Source of the DNA: Alphaproteobacteria bacterium
GTDB taxonomy: Bacteria > Pseudomonadota > Alphaproteobacteria > SHVR01
Assembly (NCBI GenBank): GCA_009694185.1
Contig: SHVR01000001.1
Span: forward strand, 85,379 to 149,378
Reading direction: 5' to 3'
Length of the DNA stretch: 64,000 nucleotides
Below the pieces are notes generated by a model. The model was not told where the DNA came from and searched no databases. It worked only from the letters and a program-made list of their open reading frames with translations. Both the position numbers and the translations under genes were made by a program. Positions 34,144 to 42,760 of the stretch are shown piece by piece. Position 1 is the first letter of the stretch; each line of letters begins with the position of its first letter.

Positions 34144-35826
34144 ATGGCCAGCACGATGCAAAGCGACATCGACATTGCCCGCGCGGCCACCCTCAAACCG
34201 ATTTCGGCGATCGGCGAGCGACTGGGTCTCGCGGCCGATTCCCTGATCCCCTATGGCCGCAACAAAGCGAAGCTCGAGCCGGCGGCGCTCGCGGGCCTAG
34301 GCGGTCGGCCGGATGGCAAGCTGATCCTGGTGACCGCCATGACGCCGACGCCGGCGGGCGAGGGCAAGACGACGACCACCGTTGGCCTCGGCGACGCCTT
34401 GAACCGGATCGGCAAGCGGGCCGCCATTTGCCTGCGCGAACCCAGTCTCGGCCCCTGCTTCGGGCAGAAGGGCGGCGCCGCCGGCGGCGGCTACGCCCAG
34501 GTCGTGCCCATGGAAGACATCAACCTGCATTTCACCGGCGATTTTCATGCCATCGGGGCAGCCCACAACCTGCTCGCCGCCATGCTCGACAACCATGTTT
34601 ATTGGGGGAACGCGTTGGCGCTCGACACCAGGCGCATCACCTGGCGGCGGGTGGTCGACATGAACGACCGCGCCCTCCGCGACATCGTCGCCTCGCTCGG
34701 TGGTGTCGCCAACGGCTTTCCGCGCCAAACGGGGTTCGACATTACGGTCGCCTCGGAAGTCATGGCGATCCTGTGCCTCGCGACCGGTCTCGACGACCTC
34801 GAACGCCGGCTCGCCGCCATCGTGGTGGGCGAGACACGCGAGCGTCAGGCCGTCACGGCGGGCGACCTGAAGGCCGCCGGCAGCATGGCGGTCCTCCTCA
34901 AGGACGCCTTGTTGCCCAATCTGGTCCAGACCCTGGAAAACAATCCGGCCTTTGTGCATGGCGGCCCCTTCGCCAACATTGCCCATGGCTGCAATTCGGT
35001 GATGGCGACCCGGACGGCCCTCAAATTGGCCGACTATGTCGTCACCGAGGCCGGTTTCGGGGCCGATCTCGGCGCCGAAAAGTTCTTCGACATCAAATGC
35101 CGCAAGGCGGGCTTAAGCCCTGACGCGGCGGCCCTGGTGGCGACCGTGCGCGCCCTCAAGATGCATGGCGGCGTGGCGCGCGAGGCACTCGGCCGGGAAG
35201 ACGTGCGCGCGGTCGAACGCGGTCTCGCCAATCTCGGCCGCCATCTCGCCAACATGCGCCGCTTCGGCGTGCCGGTCGCGGTCGCCATAAACCGCTTTGT
35301 CGACGATACCCCAGCGGAACTCGAGGCCGCGCGCCGTTTCTGCCAGGCCCAGGGTGTCGAAGCCCATGTTTGCACGCACTGGGCCGAGGGTGGCGCCGGC
35401 GCCGAAGCGTTGGCGCGCACCATCGTCGGCCTAGCCGAATCGGCTACCCAGCGCTTTAAACCCCTTTATGGCGACGACATGCCGCTCTGGGATAAGGCCC
35501 GGACCATCGCCCAGTCGATCTATGGCGCCGCCGACATTGCCGCCGACGCCGCGGTCAAGAACCAGTTCGAGCGCTATCAGAGGGCGGGATATGGCTGGTT
35601 TCCCGTCTGCATGGCCAAGACCCAATACAGCTTCTCGACCGACCCGAACGCCAAGGGTGCGCCCGAGGGCCATGTCATCCAGATTCGCGAGGCGCGATTG
35701 GCGGCGGGGGCCGAGTTCATCGTGGCCATTTGCGGCGACGTCATGACCATGCCGGGCCTACCCCGGGTGCCGGCGGCCGAGGCCATCCGGCTCGACGAGC
35801 GGGGCCAGGTGCGAGGGCTCTTCTGA
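34144..35826 (+). CDS. fhs: Formate--tetrahydrofolate ligase
   Basis: A 560-residue enzyme that makes 10-formyl-tetrahydrofolate from formate, THF and ATP. The length and motifs match the family: [20 protein letters not shown] is the ATP-binding loop, [20 protein letters not shown] is the formyl-phosphate region, and [17 protein letters not shown] follows. A GGGAGGACGGGGG ribosome site precedes the ATG. It is transcribed alone, with a 138-bp AT-rich leader shared with the divergent kinase-like gene. It feeds one-carbon units into purine, methionine and formylmethionyl-tRNA synthesis, and can also be used for formate assimilation or methyl-group oxidation. Confidence 0.96.
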   Translation: MASTMQSDIDIARAATLKPISAIGERLGLAADSLIPYGRNKAKLEPAALAGLGGRPDGKLILVTAMTPTPAGEGKTTTTVGLGDALNRIGKRAAICLREPSLGPCFGQKGGAAGGGYAQVVPMEDINLHFTGDFHAIGAAHNLLAAMLDNHVYWGNALALDTRRITWRRVVDMNDRALRDIVASLGGVANGFPRQTGFDITVASEVMAILCLATGLDDLERRLAAIVVGETRERQAVTAGDLKAAGSMAVLLKDALLPNLVQTLENNPAFVHGGPFANIAHGCNSVMATRTALKLADYVVTEAGFGADLGAEKFFDIKCRKAGLSPDAAALVATVRALKMHGGVAREALGREDVRAVERGLANLGRHLANMRRFGVPVAVAINRFVDDTPAELEAARRFCQAQGVEAHVCTHWAEGGAGAEALARTIVGLAESATQRFKPLYGDDMPLWDKARTIAQSIYGAADIAADAAVKNQFERYQRAGYGWFPVCMAKTQYSFSTDPNAKGAPEGHVIQIREARLAAGAEFIVAICGDVMTMPGLPRVPAAEAIRLDERGQVRGLF

Positions 35827-35909
35827 CGCGCCCGAACATTACAAAGAATCCACTTCTATTTTAATCAAGTCACCGGTAAGAGTCCGGTCGCGACGGGGTG
35901 GAAAATTCG

Positions 35910-35937
35910 CGCACCGCCAGAAGTGACGCGCGGTGCG
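35910..35937. other. GC-rich hairpin in the leader of the GH17-GT2 gene
   Basis: CGCACCGC and GCGGTGCG form a perfect 8-bp stem with a 12-nt loop, about 170 bp before the start codon, in a 278-bp gap that has no convincing gene. There is no T-run after it. It could be a leader structure; I do not recognise a known riboswitch class. Confidence 0.35.
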
Positions 35938-36104
35938 GTAGACGGGCGGGGTTTCAAGTCGATAACCGGCAACTCTGGCCGGGCCGTAACGGGAGTTGGA
36001 GGACGCGGCGGCCGCGAGGTGCCCGCGAGACGGGTGAAGTGCGGATCATGGGGGCCAAGTGGCGCCGAGGTCAGGGTCTGAAAGGACACCCGGACGAACC
36101 GACA

Positions 36105-38711
36105 ATGACGATGAATAAGTTGAATGCGGCCATCGTTTCCCTGCTCTTGATCGCGACCGTCGCCGGTTGGGGTGCCCCGCATTGGCTGGCGCCCGAGACG
36201 CCGTCGGTCGCCAAGTTGCGCGGCCTTTCCTTCAGCCCCTACCGCGATGACCAATCGCCGCAAGCCGATCGCCACCCGGACCCCTTGGAGATCGACCGGG
36301 ACTTGCGGCTGGTGAAGCCGATCGCCAATCAGGTGCGCACCTACAGCATGCTGGACGGGCTCGGCGATATTCCGCGCCTCGCCCAGAAGCACGGCATGAC
36401 GGTCACCGCGGGTGCGTGGATCGACGGGCGGGGCGAACGCAACGAGCGCGAATTGCACGGCCTGGTGCAAGCCGTCCGCCAGAGCCCGAACATCAAACGG
36501 GCCTTGGTCGGCAACGAGACGCTGCTGCGCAACGACGTGTCGGTGGCCGAGCTCATCCGCTATATCCGGCGCGCGCGCCTCGCCGTCGACGTCCCCGTCA
36601 GCACCGCCGAGACATGGCATATCTGGCTGAAATACCCGGCGCTGGCGGCGGAAGTGGACTATATCACGGTCCACATCCTGCCCTACTGGGAAGGCATCCC
36701 GGTCGTCGACAGCATTGCCTATATCGACATGCGCATGCGGCAATTGCGCGCCGCCTATCCGAACAAGCCAATCGTTCTCGGCGAGGTGGGCTGGCCGAGC
36801 CAGGGCCGCGACCGGCGCCAGGCGCAAGCGTCGCCCGAGAATCAGGCTTGGTTCCTCGATGCCTTCGCCCGCGACGCGGAGAAGAAGGGTTACGACTATT
36901 TCGTCATCGAGGCGTTCGACCAGCCCTGGAAAGCCGGCAGCGAGGGCGCGGTCGGCATGTATTGGGGTCTTTTTGACGGGGCGCGTAACGCCAAACTGGC
37001 GCTCGGCCCCTATGCGGCGCCGGAACCGGTTTGGCCGAAGCTTGCCGCCTGGACGATCCTGATCGCCATCGGCCCGCTGCTGTTGTTCTTGCATGCCCAG
37101 CGCCATATGCGGCCCGTGGGCCGCGCCTTCGTCGCGGTCGCGATCCAGGCGGTCGCGGGATTCTTGGTTTGGGCTGTCCACGTAGCAACCAGCGAATATC
37201 AGACGACGGCAACGATTGCGACCTGGGTCTTGTTGTCGCTCTTCCTTGTCTTGCTGCTCGTTTATCTTCTGGTCGAGGCGTTTGATACCGCCGATCTGAT
37301 GTGGCGCGAGCGCCGGCTGCGCCACTTCCCGTCCGTGGCACCCAACCGCGATGGGCCGCGGCCTAGGGTATCGATCCATGTGCCGATCTATAACGAGCCG
37401 CCGCAGATGGTGATCGAGACCCTGCGGGCGCTCCGGGCGCTCGATTATCCCGACTATGAGATCCTGGTGATCGACAACAACACCAAGGACCCGGCGGTGT
37501 GGCGTCCGGTCGAGGCCTATTGCGCCGGTCTCGGCGACAATGTCCGCTTCTTCCACCTCGATCATTGTCCCGGCTTCAAGGCGGGTGCCCTCAACTATCT
37601 CCTGGCCCAGACCGATCCCGCGGCCGAGATCGTCGCCGTCATCGACAGCGATTACATCGTCGATCCGACATGGCTGGATTCCCTGGTGCCGTATTTTGCC
37701 CGGCCGGAGGTCGGCCTGGTTCAGGCGCCGCAGGATTACCGCGACGGCCCCGAGAACCCCTTCAAGACGCTCTGCGACTGGGAATATGCCGGCTTCTTCC
37801 GTATGGGCATGGTCCAGCGCAACGAGCACAACGCCATCATCCAGCATGGCACCATGACCATGATCCGCCGGACCGCCCTCGATGCGGTCGGCGGCTGGGG
37901 CGAGTGGTGCATCACCGAGGACGCGGAACTTGGCCTCAAGCTGTTCGCGGCCGGCTGGGAAGCGGTCTACACACCCGAGAGCTATGGTCGGGGCCTCACT
38001 CCCGACAGCTTCGCCGCCTATAAGAGCCAGCGTTATCGCTGGGCTTATGGCGCGGTCCAGATCATGAAGCGGCATTTGGACTGCCTGCTGACCGGCGCCG
38101 GCACAAAGCTCACCGGATGGCAGCGCTGGTACTTCGTCGCCGGCTGGGCGCCCTGGCTGGTGGACGGGTTGAACCTGGTTTTCACCGGATTGGCGCTGGT
38201 CTGGACCCTCGGCCTCCTGGTCGTCCCGGCTTATGTCGACACCCCCCGCACGCTTCTGATGGCGGCACCCCTCGCCTTGTTCGCCTTCAAGCTCGCGAAG
38301 ACGGGCTATGCCTATTCGGCGCGCGTGGGTGCCGGTTTTGGGCAGAGTCTGGGCGCGGTGTTCGCCGCCACCGCCCTCTCGCACGCCATCTCCCGGGCGG
38401 TGATCGCGGGCGCGTTCACGTCCAACAGGCCGTTCCTGCGCACTCCCAAATGCCAGAACCGGCCGGCGATCGTCCAGGCACTGGCGGCGGCGCTGGAGGA
38501 GTGCGCCTTGCTCGCTCTCCTGCTGGCGGGTGCCGCCGGGACATGGATCATGCATCGCTGGGAGCGGCCGGAGTCAATGCTTTGGGTTGTCTGTCTGCTG
38601 GTGGCGGCCGTGCCCTATGCCTCGGCCCTGGGGATGGCGCTCGTAAACGCCCTGCCATCGCTCGGTTGGGCGCGCGCGCGGCTGCCGGTCTTTGCCTCGG
38701 AGGCCCGCTAG
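36105..38711 (+). CDS. GH17 glycosyl hydrolase - GT2 glycosyltransferase fusion, glucan-synthase-like
   Basis: An 868-residue membrane protein. After an N-terminal membrane anchor there is a GH17-like domain (to about residue 310) with the two catalytic Glu residues in VGNETLLRND (Glu138) and LGEVGWPS (Glu227). Two membrane helices follow, then a processive GT2 domain with PIYNEPPQMV, the DSDY motif (Asp514, Asp516), ITEDAELG (Glu605-Asp606) and QRYRW (near 642), and further membrane helices. Related bradyrhizobial NdvB/NdvC proteins, which make cyclic beta-1,3;1,6-glucans, keep the GT2 and GH17 parts on separate chains. The fusion would make and remodel a beta-glucan in the envelope. The gene is followed closely by a gamma-glutamyltransferase in the same orientation. 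Confidence 0.85.
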   Translation: MTMNKLNAAIVSLLLIATVAGWGAPHWLAPETPSVAKLRGLSFSPYRDDQSPQADRHPDPLEIDRDLRLVKPIANQVRTYSMLDGLGDIPRLAQKHGMTVTAGAWIDGRGERNERELHGLVQAVRQSPNIKRALVGNETLLRNDVSVAELIRYIRRARLAVDVPVSTAETWHIWLKYPALAAEVDYITVHILPYWEGIPVVDSIAYIDMRMRQLRAAYPNKPIVLGEVGWPSQGRDRRQAQASPENQAWFLDAFARDAEKKGYDYFVIEAFDQPWKAGSEGAVGMYWGLFDGARNAKLALGPYAAPEPVWPKLAAWTILIAIGPLLLFLHAQRHMRPVGRAFVAVAIQAVAGFLVWAVHVATSEYQTTATIATWVLLSLFLVLLLVYLLVEAFDTADLMWRERRLRHFPSVAPNRDGPRPRVSIHVPIYNEPPQMVIETLRALRALDYPDYEILVIDNNTKDPAVWRPVEAYCAGLGDNVRFFHLDHCPGFKAGALNYLLAQTDPAAEIVAVIDSDYIVDPTWLDSLVPYFARPEVGLVQAPQDYRDGPENPFKTLCDWEYAGFFRMGMVQRNEHNAIIQHGTMTMIRRTALDAVGGWGEWCITEDAELGLKLFAAGWEAVYTPESYGRGLTPDSFAAYKSQRYRWAYGAVQIMKRHLDCLLTGAGTKLTGWQRWYFVAGWAPWLVDGLNLVFTGLALVWTLGLLVVPAYVDTPRTLLMAAPLALFAFKLAKTGYAYSARVGAGFGQSLGAVFAATALSHAISRAVIAGAFTSNRPFLRTPKCQNRPAIVQALAAALEECALLALLLAGAAGTWIMHRWERPESMLWVVCLLVAAVPYASALGMALVNALPSLGWARARLPVFASEAR

Positions 38712-38780
38712 ACCGTTCGCTGGGCGTCGTTTGGCGGCCACGGCATCGCCCGCGGGCTGATCGCCTTATGCCTTTGGGCC

Positions 38781-40469
38781 ATGCCGGTCATGGCCCAGGA
38801 CCGCGCCGAGCCCGAGGGGCCGGGCGGCGGGTGGGCCAAGCCTGCCGTCGCGGGCTTCCGGCACATGATCGTGGCCGCCCACCCGCTCGCCGCCGGCGTG
38901 GGGCTCGCCACGCTCAGGGCCGGTGGCAGTGCCGCCGATGCCGCCATTGCCGCCGCTGTGGCCCTGACGTTGGTGGAGCCGCAATCCTCGGGCATCGGCG
39001 GCGGCGGCTTTCTCCTCCACTACGATGCCGGCCGGCGGCAACTCGCGTCCTATGACGGCCGCGAGACGGCGCCGGCCTCGGCGACGCCCGATCTCTTCCT
39101 CGACCCGGCGGGCCTGCCGCTGGCTTCCGCCATCGTCATGTCGAGCGGCCGGTCGGTCGGCGTGCCGGGTCTGTTGCGTCTCCTGGAAGCGGTCCATCGC
39201 CGGCATGGGCGCCTCGCCTGGCCCGACCTGCTGCGCCCGACCATCGAACTCGCCGAGGCGGGCTTTCCCATCTCGGAGCGTCTCAGCCGTCTGATCAGGG
39301 TCACGCCCGGGCTCAAGGAGAACCCCAGGGCGGCGGCCTATTTCCACGCGCCCGACGGTGCGCCGCTCGCCCGGGGCAGCCGGCTCCGCAATCCCGAACT
39401 GGCCGCGACGTTGCGGCAGGTCGCCCGGGAAGGGGCCGACGCCTTCTATAATGGCGCCATCGCGCGGGACATCGTGGCGGACGTGGCGGCGGCACCCTTG
39501 CCCGGCCGCATCAGCCTCGACGATCTGCGGGACTATCGGGCAAAGGCCCGTCCGCCCGTCTGCGGCACTTATCGTGCCTGGCGGCTCTGCGGCTCCGGCC
39601 CACCCTCGTCGGGCGGCATCGCCGTCCTGCAGATCCTGGCCCTGGTCGAGCCGTTCGATGTCGGCGCCCTCGGCCCCGATACGCCGGCGGCGATCCATCT
39701 TTTGGCCGAGGCGAGCCGGCTTGCCTTCGCCGATCGCGATCAGTACCTCGCCGATCCCGACCGCGTTGCCGTGCCCATGTCAGGCTTGCTCGATCGCCAC
39801 TATCTCGGGGCGAGGGCCAGGCTCATCGATCCGGTACGGAGCCTGGGCGTGGCACCACCCGGCGATCCACCCGGCCGGCAAGGCCAGTGGCTGGCACCCG
39901 ACGCGGGCGAACGCCAGTCCGGCACGACCCATGTGGCCGTCGTCGATGGGGCGGGCAATGTCGTCGCCCTGACGGCCAGCGTCGAAGGGGCCTTCGGCAG
40001 CGGCCGGATGGTGCGGGGTTTCCTCCTTAACAACCAATTGACCGACTTCGCCTTCGAGTCCGCGCGGGGCGGTTTGCCGGTCGCCAACCGAGTGGAGGGG
40101 GGCAAGCGACCGCGCAGCTCCATGGCGCCCATGATCGTCTTCGACGACAGCGGCCGGCCGGTCTTGACCCTGGGCTCGCCCGGCGGCGCCCAAATCATCC
40201 CTTATGTCGTCAAAGTGCTCACGGGCCACCTGGACTGGGGCTTGACCCTCGATGCCGCCCTTGGCCTGCCCAACTGGGCCAATGCCAACGGCGACACCGT
40301 GCTGGAACAGGGCACGCCGATCGCCCGGCTCCGATCGGCGCTGGAGGCACTCGGTCACCAGGTCGTGGAACGCCCGCTCACCAGCGGCCTGGCCGCCATC
40401 GCCATTTCGCCGACGGGCCTCGTCGGCGCCGCCGATCCCAGGCGCGAGGGCGTGGCGCTTGGGGATTGA
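38781..40469 (+). CDS. ggt: Gamma-glutamyltransferase
   Basis: A 562-residue protein of the gamma-glutamyltransferase family, which transfers or hydrolyses the gamma-glutamyl group of glutathione and is self-cleaved into two chains. The new N-terminal Thr of the small chain is expected at Thr382 in SGTTHVAVVDGAGN; SSGIGGGGFLLHYD is the large-chain signature and PRSSMAPMIVFDD follows. The first in-frame ATG is 38781 and gives only four residues before AQDRAEPEG, so the signal peptide is not complete. A CTG at 38757 would supply LIALCLWAMPVMA, which looks more like one. An in-frame TAG of the previous gene at 38709 limits the start. Confidence 0.88.
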   Translation: MPVMAQDRAEPEGPGGGWAKPAVAGFRHMIVAAHPLAAGVGLATLRAGGSAADAAIAAAVALTLVEPQSSGIGGGGFLLHYDAGRRQLASYDGRETAPASATPDLFLDPAGLPLASAIVMSSGRSVGVPGLLRLLEAVHRRHGRLAWPDLLRPTIELAEAGFPISERLSRLIRVTPGLKENPRAAAYFHAPDGAPLARGSRLRNPELAATLRQVAREGADAFYNGAIARDIVADVAAAPLPGRISLDDLRDYRAKARPPVCGTYRAWRLCGSGPPSSGGIAVLQILALVEPFDVGALGPDTPAAIHLLAEASRLAFADRDQYLADPDRVAVPMSGLLDRHYLGARARLIDPVRSLGVAPPGDPPGRQGQWLAPDAGERQSGTTHVAVVDGAGNVVALTASVEGAFGSGRMVRGFLLNNQLTDFAFESARGGLPVANRVEGGKRPRSSMAPMIVFDDSGRPVLTLGSPGGAQIIPYVVKVLTGHLDWGLTLDAALGLPNWANANGDTVLEQGTPIARLRSALEALGHQVVERPLTSGLAAIAISPTGLVGAADPRREGVALGD

Positions 40470-40530
40470 ATGTGCCACGCCATTCGCTGTTATGGTGACG
40501 CCTAACGCAAGCAATAGGCGGACCTAGCCA

Positions 40531-41722
40531 ATGCGCTTCGCGTCTCTCGTCGAACGTATCGCCGGCCCCGGGGCCGGGGCATGGCGTGTCCATACCCGCG
40601 CCCGCGAGCTCGCCGCCGAAGGCCGCGCGATCGTCTTCCTGACGGTGGGCGATCCCGATAGCCCACCGCCCGCATCGGTGCTGGCGGCGACCATCGGAGC
40701 ACTCCAGGCGGGACGCACCCATTATTCGCCGATCGTGGGCTATCCCGCCGTTCGGGCCGCCGTGGCGGCGCGGCACGCCAAGCAAACCGGTGTCGCGACC
40801 GATGCCGACCAGGTGGTGCTGGTGCCGGGCGCCCAGGCCGGGCTGTTCGCGGCACTCGCCTGCATCGCGGGACCCGGCGACGAGGTGATCGTGCCGGAGC
40901 CCATCTACGCGACATATGCGGCCGTTGCCGGTGTCAGCGGGGCCACGCTCGTCACCGTGCCGCTTCGTTCGGAACGGGGTTTCCATCTCGATCCCGACGA
41001 TCTCGCCCGCCGCGTGACGCCCGAAACTCGGGTGGTGTGGATCAACAGCCCGCACAATCCGACCGGGGCGGTAATGACCCGGGGCGGTAATGACCCGGGG
41101 CGAAGTCGAAGCCGTGGCGGAGGTCTGTCGCGCCCATGATCTCTGGTGTCTCTGCGATGAGGTCTATGCCGAGTTGGCCTTCGCGCGGCCGCATATCAGC
41201 CCCTACAGCCTGGCCGGCATGGCCGAGCGGACGGTGGTGGTCTCCAGCCTCTCCAAGTCTCACGCCATGTCGGGTTTCCGCTGCGGCTGGATCGTGTGCC
41301 CCAAGCCGCTCGCCGGCCATCTCTTCAACCTCATCCTCTGCATGCTCTATGGCGGACCGCCCTTCATCCAGGATGGCGCCCTGGTGGCGCTCAGCAGCGA
41401 TCTGCCTGAGGTCGGCCGGATGCGCGAGGCCTACCAGCGCCGCGCCCGGCTGATGGTGGACCGGCTCGCCAATTGCCCGGGCGTGCGCGCGATCCAGCCC
41501 GAAGGCGGCATGTTCGTCCTCTTGGACGTGCGCGGCACCGGCCAAGGCGCCACCCGGTTCGCCCTCGATCTCTTGGAGCGGGAGTCGGTTGCCGTTCTGC
41601 CCTGCGACGGCTTCGGGCCGAGTGCCGCCGGCCATCTCCGCCTCTCGCTCACCGCCGACGACGCCATACTCGCCGACGTGGCGGAGCGGATCGCCCGGCA
41701 CGCCCGCGCCTCCCTGTCATGA
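40531..41722 (+). pseudogene. PLP-dependent class I/II aminotransferase, disrupted by a 16-bp tandem duplication
   Basis: The frame from 40531 gives a normal aminotransferase N-terminus (FLTVGDPDSPPPASVL, YSPIVGYPAVRAAVA, then INSPHNPTGAVM) to about 41096. A duplicated 16-bp unit then shifts the frame. The rest reads in the other frame: EVEAVAEVCRAHDLWCLCDE, and VVSSLSKSHAMSGFRCGW with the PLP Lys, to the stop at 41720-41722. Removing one copy restores a protein of about 391 residues. As it stands, a 202-residue fragment without the PLP Lys would be made. It may be a fresh mutation that could revert, or an assembly artefact. The family transaminates amino acids. Confidence 0.9.
41065..41096. 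repeat. Perfect 16-bp tandem duplication inside the aminotransferase gene
   Basis: The unit GGGGCGGTAATGACCC is present twice at 41065-41080 and 41081-41096, with a further GGGGCG at 41097-41102. Sixteen is not a multiple of three, so it breaks the reading frame. Confidence 0.95.
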
Positions 41723-41799
41723 TCGTGCGACGGGCGGTTGTTGAATGGACCGGGGCTGGTGTAGAACGGCAGCCGCTTAACAAGAACGGTTCGCTCAAC

Positions 41800-42402
41800 A
41801 TGCTGCGTCTCGTCGGCCTTTTCCTGCTGGTGGTTGCCTCGAACTCGGGCCAAGCCATTTCCCAGCCCGTACCTTTGGCGCCGGTCGAGCGCCTGCAAGC
41901 GGGCCTGCTGGTCGCCATGCGGGCCGGCGCCAGCCTCGGCCTCGAAGGCCGCCGCCAACAGCTCGACCCGGTGGTGCGCGGCGCCTTCGATTTTCCCTAC
42001 ATGATCCGGCTCGTCATCGGCCGCCATTGGGAGAAGCTGGACGAGCCGACACGGGCGCGGCTCACCGAGGCTTTCTCGCGCATGTCCGTCTTCACTTATG
42101 CCGACCGTTTCGACGATTTTTCCGGTGAACGGTTCGAGATGCTGGGTGAGCAGCCCGGTCCGCGCGAGACCATCTGGGTTGAGACGAGATTGCTGCCGGC
42201 GAGTAGCAAGCCGGTCCGGCTGAACTATCTGACGCGCCTGGGCGCCGACAATGATTGGCGCATCATCGACGTGTTCGTCGACGGGACGGTGAGCGAGTTG
42301 ACGACGCGGCGCGCCGAATATGGCTCGGTGATCGGTCGCCTGGGGGTCGAGGGTCTCATCGTTGAGCTCGAAAACAAGGTCGCTCTTGCACCCCGGCGAT
42401 AG
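41800..42402 (+). CDS. hpnM: HpnM/MlaC-family periplasmic lipid-binding protein
   Basis: A 200-residue secreted protein of the Ttg2D/MlaC family (PF05494). The N-terminus MLRLVGLFLLVVASNSGQAI is a signal peptide. The family segments FDFPYMIRLVIGRHWEKLDE and LTEAFSRMSVFTYADRF are clear, followed by the beta-sheet region around ETIWVETRLLP and DNDWRIIDVFVDGTVSEL. HpnM members lie next to the hopanoid transporter gene hpnN in other genomes. Here two copper-resistance-like genes separate them, but the four genes overlap or are tightly spaced, so they are one operon. A second MlaC homologue lies at 61.1-61.7 kb. Confidence 0.75.
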   Translation: MLRLVGLFLLVVASNSGQAISQPVPLAPVERLQAGLLVAMRAGASLGLEGRRQQLDPVVRGAFDFPYMIRLVIGRHWEKLDEPTRARLTEAFSRMSVFTYADRFDDFSGERFEMLGEQPGPRETIWVETRLLPASSKPVRLNYLTRLGADNDWRIIDVFVDGTVSELTTRRAEYGSVIGRLGVEGLIVELENKVALAPRR

Positions 42403-42757
42403 GCGCGGTTGCGTCGCGGGTGGCCTCCTCGCGCTCGTTGCCGGATCCGATCCGGCGTGGGCGCACGCCATTGTCGTGCATTCGGCACCGGCCGCGGGCG
42501 AGACGGTCGCCCTCCCGCCCAGCCAAGTCATGGTTCGCTTCAACGGCCGCATCGACCACAAGCGTTCGGTCCTCTCGCTCGGCCAATCCGATAAGAAGGC
42601 CCACACACTTGCCATCCTGGGGGACGCGCCGGCCAATGAGTTGCGCGCGCCGCTGGCCGCCGTGCCGCCCGGCGCCTATCGCCTGCAATGGCAGGTGCTC
42701 TCGGTCGACGGTCATATCACGCGCGGCGTGATTTCATTCACCGTCGGGACACCCTGA
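42362..42757 (+). CDS. CopC-domain periplasmic copper-binding protein
   Basis: A small secreted beta-barrel protein of about 131 residues from the TTG at 42362; a second TTG at 42386 is also possible. The signal peptide ends at AWA, and the mature chain starts with HAIVVHSAPA, so the N-terminal His is a copper ligand as in CopC. The second site is in SVDGHITRG near the end. It overlaps the hpnM-like gene by 41 bp and precedes the copD-like gene by 3 bp. CopC delivers Cu to CopD for import across the inner membrane. Confidence 0.85.
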   Translation: MSSKTRSLLHPGDRRGCVAGGLLALVAGSDPAWAHAIVVHSAPAAGETVALPPSQVMVRFNGRIDHKRSVLSLGQSDKKAHTLAILGDAPANELRAPLAAVPPGAYRLQWQVLSVDGHITRGVISFTVGTP

Positions 42758-42760
42758 TCC

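Noticed and set aside
35865..38555. A 896-codon open frame on the minus strand opposite the GH17-GT2 gene
   Set aside because: Its translation is rich in Arg, Gly, Asp and His without any family motif, and the plus strand has clear catalytic motifs along its whole length. It is an antisense frame caused by high GC.
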